Below, one piece after another: positions 1 through 4,911 of a stretch of 7,719 nt of DNA (positions within the stretch are counted from its first letter, which is position 1; each line of letters opens with the position of its first letter). Both the position numbers and the translations under genes were made by a program. The notes under the pieces are model-generated. The model had not been told where the DNA came from. It did not search any database and was given only the letters and a program-made list of their open reading frames with translations. The DNA comes from Chitinivibrionales bacterium (lineage in GTDB: Bacteria; Fibrobacterota; Chitinivibrionia; Chitinivibrionales; WJKA01). Location of the stretch: contig WJKA01000424.1 in NCBI GenBank assembly GCA_014729375.1, positions 1 through 7,719 on the forward strand. The letters are read 5' to 3'.

Positions 1-1483
1 CGCAATTCCAGCTCAGGTTTTCATCCATGCCGTCACGGTTGTTTTCCTTATTGCTTTCGTTGTGCTTTCTGTTGTACGAGACCAGATCATTGAGCGTGAA
101 TCCATCATGACACGTAATAAAATTAATGCTTGCTACCGGTTTGCGCCCGTCGCTTTGATACAAATCGCTTGATCCGGCCAACCGGTATCCGAGTTCCGAA
201 ATCTGGTCGGGCATGCCTTTCCAGAAACGTCGTATAGAATCCCGGTACTTGCCGTTCCATTCCGTCCAGAGTGGCGGAAAATTCCCGACCTGATAGCCGC
301 CGTCGCCAAGGTCCCACGGTTCGGCAATAAGCTTTGCCTGCGAGATAATCGGGTCCTGCTGTATGATATCGAAAAAGGTCGAAAGCTTATCGACTTCGAA
401 AAACTCCCGGGCCAGTGTCGATGCAAGATCGAACCTGAACCCGTCAACATGCATTTCTTCGATCCAGTACCGCAAGCTGTCCATTATCAGTTGATTTACA
501 TGAGGATGCGACATCCGGAAACTTGTACCGCAACCGGAAAAGTCAAGATAGTATCGCGGATCCGAGGGATCAAGGAAATAGTACGATGCATTGTCGATGC
601 CGCGAAAACAGAGGGTCGGGCCAAGATGGTTTCCTTCAGCGGTATGGTTATACACAACGTCAAGGATAACCTCGATACCTGCACGGTGAAGCATCTTGAC
701 CATATGCTTGAATTCAGATACCTGCTCGCCCCGGATTCCCGATGATGCATATCTGCAGTCGGGTGCAAAAAAACCGATGGAATTATACCCCCAGTAATTG
801 GTCAGGCCCCGCTCACGCAAACCACCGTCAATAACGTGCTGATGGATCGGTAGAAGCTCGACCGCGGTAATGCCGAGTTTTTCGAAATGCTCGAGGATTG
901 CGGGCTGCGCAAGCGCCTCATACGTGCCGGCAATCTCAGGATCAATTGCAGGATGGCGGATCGAAATACCTTTTACATGCGTTTCATAAATTACCGTTTC
1001 GTTCCAGGGGCGCCGCAGCGGACGGTCGCCTTCCCAGTCAAACCAGGGATCTGTCACCACACATCGTGGAACAAACGGGCCGGAATCAGTCGTATCGAAC
1101 GACAGGTCTTTGTCTCCGGAACCTGGAGCATACCCCAGCAATGCATCGTTCCATTTATACGAGCCGCTGATTGCTTTTGCATACGGATCAAGAAGCACCT
1201 TATGCGGGTTAAACCGGTGCCCCTGTGCAGGATCATAGGGGCCGTCGACACGGTATGCATACAACTGTGAGGGTTTTATGCCCGGTATATAGCAGTGCCA
1301 TATGAATGCTGTCTGTTCCTTAATCGGAATTGTGTGACTGGGTGAACCGCTCCCGATGTCATCAAATAAAAGGAGCTTGACCCCTGTTGCATGTTCCGAA
1401 AATAGTGAAAAGTTAGTTCCATGGCCGTCCCAGACCGCGCCAAGGGGGAAAGGACGACCGGGCCAGACTTTTATTTGAGGCAT
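1..1483 (-). CDS. glgX: glycogen debranching enzyme GlgX (N-terminal 494 codons; C-terminus off the left edge)
   Basis: GlgX is a cytoplasmic isoamylase-type glycoside hydrolase (GH13) that cleaves alpha-1,6 branches of glycogen already trimmed by phosphorylase, releasing short maltodextrins. I translated the minus strand from the ATG at 1483-1481 and found an unbroken frame to the edge. An N-terminal CBM48-like beta-sandwich (about residues 5-100, including FPLGAVWDGHGTNFSLF) precedes the catalytic barrel. The GH13 signatures are present: region I DVVYNHT (D275-H280), region II GFRFDLA with nucleophile D352, region III AEPWD with acid/base E388, and region IV CHDGF with H459 and D460. The stretch after D460 (TLNDLVSYN, then NNRDGMDEN) is typical of GlgX rather than plant isoamylase. 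The family is about 650-710 residues, so some 150-200 are missing because of the window edge, not a break. No strong Shine-Dalgarno is visible; GGAT lies about 12 nt upstream. The catalytic set looks intact. Confidence 0.95.
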   Translation of the reverse strand, partial: MPQIKVWPGRPFPLGAVWDGHGTNFSLFSEHATGVKLLLFDDIGSGSPSHTIPIKEQTAFIWHCYIPGIKPSQLYAYRVDGPYDPAQGHRFNPHKVLLDPYAKAISGSYKWNDALLGYAPGSGDKDLSFDTTDSGPFVPRCVVTDPWFDWEGDRPLRRPWNETVIYETHVKGISIRHPAIDPEIAGTYEALAQPAILEHFEKLGITAVELLPIHQHVIDGGLRERGLTNYWGYNSIGFFAPDCRYASSGIRGEQVSEFKHMVKMLHRAGIEVILDVVYNHTAEGNHLGPTLCFRGIDNASYYFLDPSDPRYYLDFSGCGTSFRMSHPHVNQLIMDSLRYWIEEMHVDGFRFDLASTLAREFFEVDKLSTFFDIIQQDPIISQAKLIAEPWDLGDGGYQVGNFPPLWTEWNGKYRDSIRRFWKGMPDQISELGYRLAGSSDLYQSDGRKPVASINFITCHDGFTLNDLVSYNRKHNESNKENNRDGMDENLSWNC

Positions 1484-1633
1484 AGACTGTTACTTATCCA
1501 GAAACAGGAAATGGTTGTATGCAATTCAACTGTCTTGTAAAATAATATTCACGAAATAGCGCACCGAAAATAAAATTCATTTGTTTTTGAACCTGTCCAA
1601 ATCTTTATGCATGATTTCCCCACTCATTCCGGG

Positions 1634-1669
1634 AAAAAAGCCCACCCCCCAAAACAAATCCGGGCAGGC
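1634..1669 (-). terminator. rho-independent terminator
   Basis: On the minus strand GCCTGCCC (1669-1662) can pair with GGGTGGGC (1647-1640), giving an 8-bp stem with two G-U pairs. Six T follow immediately (1639-1634). It lies about 220 nt past the rsmB stop and about 105 nt past the predicted sigma-54 start, so it may end either transcript. It also separates glgX from rsmB transcription. Confidence 0.6.
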
Positions 1670-1708
1670 ACCTGGCATTCAGTTGCATTCCTTCCGGTAA
1701 CAGGATGG

Positions 1709-1728
1709 ATTCCGGTTTTTTGGGTAAT
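1709..1728. repeat. degenerate REP-like palindrome
   Basis: The plus strand reads ATTCCGGTTTTTTGGGTAAT, preceded by CAGGATGG and followed by GACCGG. The layout resembles the widespread dispersed palindrome of the form GGATTCCCGC...GCGGGAATGAC (ATTCCC-N8-GGGAAT core, 20 bp). Only the ends of the stem still pair, so this would be a decayed copy. The window holds no second copy to compare with; the assignment rests on my recollection of that repeat family. Confidence 0.35.
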
Positions 1729-1784
1729 GACCGGACCGACCGGCCTGCGCGGGCTTTCTCTGTTTTGCATATTATATATATTTC

Positions 1785-1799
1785 GCAAAATTCGTGCCA
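1785..1799 (-). promoter_or_regulatory. sigma-54 (-24/-12) promoter, exact consensus match
   Basis: The minus strand reads TGGCACGAATTTTGC. This matches every defined base of the sigma-54 consensus TGGCACG-N4-TTGC, with the invariant GG and GC exactly 10 bp apart. Transcription would run toward glgX and start near 1773. A sigma-70 alternative overlaps it: TATAAT at 1776-1771 with GTGGCA (4/6 of the -35 consensus) 18 bp upstream. I saw no activator gene in the window. The motif is exact, but function as a promoter is inferred. Confidence 0.6.
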
Positions 1800-1891
1800 C
1801 AAAAAAATTCATGGGTCTCCTGCAGGCAATCCGGAAAGCTTTTTGAAGTATTGGCGGCCCCGGAGCAAGCGTACTGAACCGCACTATGCTG

Positions 1892-3247
1892 TCAATCATT
1901 GCTGCATTTTCCCGGGCGGGCAGGTGTTATTTTTTTTCGCACGATCCGTGCCGCAAACATGCCGTCAATGGTATGTTCACAGGGAAGAATCCGCAGGTAT
2001 CCGTCAAGGTCTGTAAATGTGCCCGGTATTGCCGGAGGGCATGAGTCAAGCATGTAGTCCGGGTTTTTCTGAAGGAAATTTTCGACAACCTTTTCATTCT
2101 CTTCCGGTTCGAGTGAGCAGGTGGAATACACAAGCGTGCCGTTTTCCGGGACCATAGCGGCTGCGGATTCGAGCAGCGCGGTTTGGATTGCGGCCATTTC
2201 AGCCGGCGACCCGGCTGTTTTTCTCCAGCGGGCATCCGGATGACGATGCAATACACCAGTTCCGGAGCAGGGGGCGTCAATAAGGACTTTATCAAAGTAT
2301 CCCGTGACCGGTATTTCGCAGCCGTCGCAACAAAGGGAAAAAAGCCCGGGAAGTTTCATGCGGTTTTTGATCTCCATGACCGAACGAAGTCTGAATGGGT
2401 TTATATCGCACGCACAGACACTGCCGCTGTTTTCGGCAAGCTCTGCAATAAGTGATGCTTTTCCTCCGGGGGCCGCGCACAGGTCTAAAACATGGTCTCC
2501 CTTTTGTATATCCAGAACGGCAACAACCCATCCTGAAGAGGGTGATTGAATAATCCCCTGTCCTTCCGCGACAAGACTGATGTCCTGCACGGATTTACCT
2601 TTGTTAATTTTATAATACAGGTTCCTGTATCCGGGTGCTGGTGTCGCAAAACCGCGTATTTCCTGCTCGAATTGTACTTTTGAAAGTCCCCTGATTTTCC
2701 TGCGAAGAAATACCGCGGGTTTTTCATTAAAAAAGACGCAAAGCTTTTTTGTTCTCTGAAGTCCATAACGGGAAAGCCATCGCTGGACAATCCACAACGG
2801 CTGGGAATATTCAACGGCAAGTCTTCCGGGAAGGTCCCCCTGGTCGGGGAGCGGCGGGGATTTACGGGCCCCGATAAGGTTCCGCAGCAGGGCATTTACC
2901 AGACCCGAAAATTTGCGCGTGGACGGAAAACATTTGGAAAGCTTGACCGATTCATTAACCGCCGCATGGTCGGGTACTCTGTCCATGTGATATATCTGGT
3001 ATGCGCCAATCCGAAGAATATTGATCAAGTCAATATTATTTCTAAGCGCCTCAGACTCCATAAAGTGGAAAATGGTGTAATCAAGAGAGCTTCTGTGACG
3101 GAAAATTCCAAGGATTAATTCATAGATAAATCGCCGGTCGCGATGATCTGCGACATTTTTCATGTGGTCGGCTATGATAAAATCGAGGTTCCCCTGAAAT
3201 TTCGAAAATTCTTCGAGAATGGAATACACAATTCTTCGCGGTTTCAT
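1892..3247 (-). CDS. rsmB: 16S rRNA (cytosine-967 C5)-methyltransferase RsmB (Sun/Fmu)
   Basis: RsmB transfers a methyl group from S-adenosylmethionine to C967 (E. coli numbering) of 16S rRNA before 30S assembly is complete. The 451-aa product shows the full family layout. Residues about 1-128 are the NusB-like RNA-binding helical domain (GIFRHRSSLDY, LRIGAYQIYHMDRVPDHAAVNE, FSGLVNALLRN). A linker follows, then a Rossmann methyltransferase domain from about 245. SAM motif I is LDLCAAPGGK (254-263). Motif IV is DAPCSGTG with C327, and motif VI is YSTCS with C377; these are the two cysteines needed for catalysis and product release. Length is close to the usual 430-450. The start ATG (3247-3245) overlaps the fmt stop as ATGA, indicating translational coupling; GAAGGA lies 11 nt upstream, inside fmt. 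The frame is intact and I see no sign of transfer. Confidence 0.96.
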   Translation of the reverse strand: MKPRRIVYSILEEFSKFQGNLDFIIADHMKNVADHRDRRFIYELILGIFRHRSSLDYTIFHFMESEALRNNIDLINILRIGAYQIYHMDRVPDHAAVNESVKLSKCFPSTRKFSGLVNALLRNLIGARKSPPLPDQGDLPGRLAVEYSQPLWIVQRWLSRYGLQRTKKLCVFFNEKPAVFLRRKIRGLSKVQFEQEIRGFATPAPGYRNLYYKINKGKSVQDISLVAEGQGIIQSPSSGWVVAVLDIQKGDHVLDLCAAPGGKASLIAELAENSGSVCACDINPFRLRSVMEIKNRMKLPGLFSLCCDGCEIPVTGYFDKVLIDAPCSGTGVLHRHPDARWRKTAGSPAEMAAIQTALLESAAAMVPENGTLVYSTCSLEPEENEKVVENFLQKNPDYMLDSCPPAIPGTFTDLDGYLRILPCEHTIDGMFAARIVRKKITPARPGKCSND

Positions 3248-4173
3248 TGCAACAAATATCCTTCAGCAAGACTTCTGCCTTGTAAAAATGCATGCGCACT
3301 CATTTTTTTGCGACCTTCAGGCTTTACTTCAAGGATGTCGAGTGTGCTCTCCCTGCACTGAACTGAAAAACCTTTGCCGGATAGTGCACAGACAGTCCCG
3401 GGGGCATGATTACTTGTTGCATAGTTCGGCATGGCCCATTCAATGTTGAGTTTTTTACTTTTATAAAAGGTATGTGTACCGGGAAACGGCTTGAATGCTC
3501 TGATTGTATTGAATATTCTGTGTGCCGGGCTGTTCCAGTTGATATGTGCTTCGTTTTTTTTCAGCCTTGGCGCAGGGCATACCTGAGCAGGGTCCTGCTT
3601 TTGATAGGCTACACTGCCCCTTTCAATGTGCTTCAGAGATTCCACAATTGCTTCAGCCCCCAGCATCTGAAGCCGCCCGTAGAGTTCCGGTGTGGTTTCA
3701 GTGGGACCTATCGATGTTTTTCTGCGATTAATAATGGTACCCGTATCAATGCCTGCATCTATTCTGAAAATAGTAATGCCGGTTTCTTTTTCTCCGGCCT
3801 GGATCGCCCGCTGGATCGGTGCCGCACCCCTGTACCGGGGAAGAAGCGATGCATGAATATTGAACGTACCAAGACGGGGAAGGGAAAAAATCGCCGGCGG
3901 CAATATGCGAAAAGCAACAACCAGAAACAAATCAGCTTGCAGAGATGCAAGATCGTGTGTCACCTTCTCTGAATTCAGATGCTCGGGCGCAAGGACTGGA
4001 GATATGCCGTTTTGCTCAGCATACCGGGAAACCGGGGATTTCGCCGGAAACAGACCGCGGCCCTTCGGTTTCGGAGGTGTGGTCACAATCCCGGCGATCT
4101 CATGCCCCGCATCGCGTATTGCGCTCAGCGCGGGAATACCAAAATCTGCTGAGCCTAAGAATATAATTCTCAA
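3244..4173 (-). CDS. fmt: methionyl-tRNA formyltransferase (TTG start)
   Basis: Fmt formylates the amino group of Met-tRNA(fMet) with 10-formyltetrahydrofolate, preparing the initiator tRNA for bacterial translation initiation. The 309-aa product is nearly the E. coli length. The N-terminal Rossmann-like formyltransferase domain begins RIIFLGSADF. Catalytic residues sit in FNIHASLLPRYRGAAPIQ (N105, H107; the SLLP motif at 109-112) and in GIDTG (D143), matching N108/H110/D146 of E. coli. The C-terminal OB-like tRNA-binding domain spans about 205-309. The start codon is TTG at 4173-4171: the N-terminus aligns with the family there, GGAGAG lies 8 nt upstream, and an in-frame TAA a few codons further up rules out a longer form. 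It is the first gene of a two-gene operon with rsmB (4-nt overlap). The usual partner def (peptide deformylase) is not immediately upstream. Confidence 0.96.
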   Translation of the reverse strand: MRIIFLGSADFGIPALSAIRDAGHEIAGIVTTPPKPKGRGLFPAKSPVSRYAEQNGISPVLAPEHLNSEKVTHDLASLQADLFLVVAFRILPPAIFSLPRLGTFNIHASLLPRYRGAAPIQRAIQAGEKETGITIFRIDAGIDTGTIINRRKTSIGPTETTPELYGRLQMLGAEAIVESLKHIERGSVAYQKQDPAQVCPAPRLKKNEAHINWNSPAHRIFNTIRAFKPFPGTHTFYKSKKLNIEWAMPNYATSNHAPGTVCALSGKGFSVQCRESTLDILEVKPEGRKKMSAHAFLQGRSLAEGYLLQ

Positions 4174-4181
4174 TTTTATGT

Positions 4182-4187
4182 CTCTCC
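4182..4187 (-). promoter_or_regulatory. ribosome binding site that fixes the fmt TTG start
   Basis: The minus strand has GGAGAG separated by 8 nt from TTG at 4173. This strong Shine-Dalgarno at near-ideal spacing, together with an in-frame stop slightly upstream and no nearby ATG, makes the TTG the initiation codon. Confidence 0.8.
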
Positions 4188-4281
4188 GGTCTTAATCTGG
4201 GGAATACAGACACACAAAAATAATCAATATGCAAAGGTAAAATAAATTCTCTGACTGATTTGCGTTTTGAAGACGCCAAAG

Positions 4282-4296
4282 TGGCCTGCAAATTGC
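4282..4296 (+). promoter_or_regulatory. possible sigma-54-like promoter for the zinc-ribbon gene
   Basis: The plus strand reads TGGCCTGCAAATTGC followed by T. The essential GG and GC are exactly 10 bp apart and 9 of 11 consensus bases fit (TGGCACG-N4-TTGC; CT replaces AC). It would give a 5' leader of about 205 nt before 4513. It is weaker than the site at 1785-1799 and could be chance. Confidence 0.3.
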
Positions 4297-4560
4297 TTTT
4301 AATTCACTCCACGACTTAATTTATAGAATATCAGTAACTTTGCAGGTATCTGTGAAGTTATTGATATTGGTTGACAGGGTGGCACGAATGCCTGTTGTGA
4401 CCAAGATGTCTCTCACTGCATAATGCTATGGCAAACTGAGCAGTGTGCAGATGTGCCAGAAAACACAACATTTTGCAGGATGCGACTGAAATAATGGAAA
4501 GGTGGCTGTTTTATGGCAACAAATTATACACCCGGCGAACAGATTGATATGCTTTGCAGG
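4285..4560. repeat. cluster of four TTTGCAGG octamers
   Basis: TTTGCAGG occurs at 4339-4346, 4472-4479 and 4553-4560 on the plus strand and, as CCTGCAAA, at 4285-4292. I did not notice it elsewhere in the window. Copies at 4339 and 4553 continue similarly (CTTTGCAGGTATCTGTGAAG versus CTTTGCAGGTTCTGTAAAAG). The last copy lies in the coding region of the zinc-ribbon gene and encodes part of its first CxxC motif; the first overlaps the sigma-54-like site. Confidence 0.45.
4395..4424 (+). promoter_or_regulatory. possible sigma-70 promoter for the zinc-ribbon gene
   Basis: TTGTGA (4395-4400; 4/6 of TTGACA) is followed after 18 bp by CATAAT (4419-4424; 5/6 of TATAAT). The start would be near 4431, about 80 nt before the ATG. 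The -35 half overlaps the right arm of the CCTGT inverted repeat, which could act as an operator. Confidence 0.3.
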
Positions 4561-4911
4561 TTCTGTAAAAGAGTGTATCCTGCCCAATTGGAACGAAGTA
4601 TTGCAGAGAATGGCAGAACAATCGATAAAGATTCAACATTCGAGTATTGTTGTTCCAAATGCATGAAAACATTCTGCTATTACGGCAAAGATTTGATCGA
4701 AGCCCCAAAAAATGGAAACGAAGAAGAATCCGAAGAAAAGACTGAAAATCGTTCTTACTCCCCGAAAGATCATTTTTTAATCGGTGAAACCATTTATCAT
4801 CCCCAATTTGAAGAAACCGGAAAAATAGTCGGCAAGGACACCGGTGCTACCAGCAGGATTATTGTGCAGTTTGAAAAAAGTGGAATTCGCCGGCTCGTTG
4901 AAGACATCTAA
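4513..4911 (+). CDS. small zinc-ribbon protein with UvrD-C-terminal-like domain, function unknown
   Basis: I cannot name this 132-aa protein. It has three parts. Residues 1-60 hold a likely zinc-binding Cys4 site, C15-x2-C18 and C47-x2-C50, with extra cysteines C46 and C55. Residues 63-82 are a charged, probably disordered Glu/Lys/Asn-rich linker. Residues 86-132 (IGETIYHPQF, then GKIVGKD, IIVQFEKSGIRRLV) resemble the small SH3/Tudor-like module at the C-terminus of UvrD/PcrA helicases, whose pattern is G-x-x-V-x-H-P-x-F-G-x-G...V-x-F...G-x-K-x-L and which contacts RNA polymerase or nucleic acid. A nucleic-acid- or polymerase-associated role is therefore inferred. No signal peptide or membrane segment is present. 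The start is supported by AAAGGTGG with 7 nt to the ATG. It stands alone on the plus strand, divergent from fmt, and its stop overlaps the stop of the convergent GGDEF gene. Confidence 0.8.
   Translation: MATNYTPGEQIDMLCRFCKRVYPAQLERSIAENGRTIDKDSTFEYCCSKCMKTFCYYGKDLIEAPKNGNEEESEEKTENRSYSPKDHFLIGETIYHPQFEETGKIVGKDTGATSRIIVQFEKSGIRRLVEDI

Larger units (their letters stand above)
1634..1773 (-). ncRNA. candidate sigma-54-dependent small RNA, about 140 nt
   Basis: The stretch from the predicted start of the -24/-12 promoter (about 1773) to the end of the U-tract of the terminator (1634) is a self-contained transcription unit of about 140 nt on the minus strand. It has an internal hairpin at 1745-1729 (GGCCGG, loop TCGGT, CCGGTC), a degenerate REP-like segment, and a terminal hairpin with a T-run. 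I do not recognise a known RNA family. Sigma-54-driven intergenic sRNAs are known elsewhere (GlmY/GlmZ, Qrr), which makes the layout plausible. Alternatives: the promoter may drive glgX through a long leader with partial termination, or the terminator may simply close the fmt-rsmB operon. A 62-codon frame (1812-1624) also crosses the region but looks like chance. Confidence 0.35.
1484..1891. other. intergenic region between rsmB and glgX
   Basis: This 408-bp gap has no convincing protein gene. Its minus strand carries, in transcription order, an exact -24/-12 promoter motif (1799-1785), a small GC-rich hairpin (1745-1729), a degenerate REP-like palindrome (1728-1709) and a rho-independent terminator (1669-1634). 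The remaining 1484-1633 is AT-rich and must hold the glgX leader, but I see no clear sigma-70 promoter or riboswitch there. The first 80 bp after the rsmB stop (1891-1812) contain no obvious terminator. Confidence 0.8.
4174..4512. other. divergent intergenic region between fmt and the zinc-ribbon gene
   Basis: This 339-bp region must hold the fmt promoter (minus strand) and the control region of the small zinc-ribbon gene (plus strand). I see a sigma-54-like site at 4282-4296, a sigma-70-like pair at 4395-4424, an imperfect inverted repeat (ACAGG 4374-4378 and CCTGT 4391-4395, with outer GGT/ACC), and three copies of the octamer TTTGCAGG, one inverted. No coding frame is convincing. No fmt promoter of good quality could be picked out by eye. 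Confidence 0.7.

Noticed and set aside
133..1270. Several plus- and minus-strand frames of 65-127 codons within the first 1.3 kb
   Set aside because: All are other-frame readings of the intact glgX frame, which runs through the left edge and so has no stop in the window.
1624..1812. A 62-codon minus-strand frame starting ATG after AGGAG-ACCC, spanning the sigma-54 motif and terminator
   Set aside because: The Shine-Dalgarno-like AGGAG is only 4 nt from the ATG, the product has no recognisable domain or sensible composition, and its 3' part is the terminator stem and T-run. More likely a chance frame.
3406..3972. A 188-codon plus-strand frame
   Set aside because: It lies entirely antisense to fmt, whose catalytic motifs are intact, and the translated product shows no domain.
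4380..4394. TGGCACGAATGCCTG, sharing 11 bases (GTGGCACGAAT) with the sigma-54 site at 1785-1799
   Set aside because: The -12 element reads CCTG instead of TTGC, so the essential GC is missing at the correct spacing.
4174..4512. A riboswitch or T-box in the fmt leader
   Set aside because: No recognisable conserved core or terminator/antiterminator pair was seen; only a short imperfect inverted repeat at 4369-4402.
4513..4911. CarD-type or DksA-type regulator for the 132-aa protein
   Set aside because: The zinc site is at the N-terminus with the wrong spacing for DksA, and the C-terminal HPxF module fits the UvrD-tail pattern better than the CarD RNA-polymerase-interaction domain.
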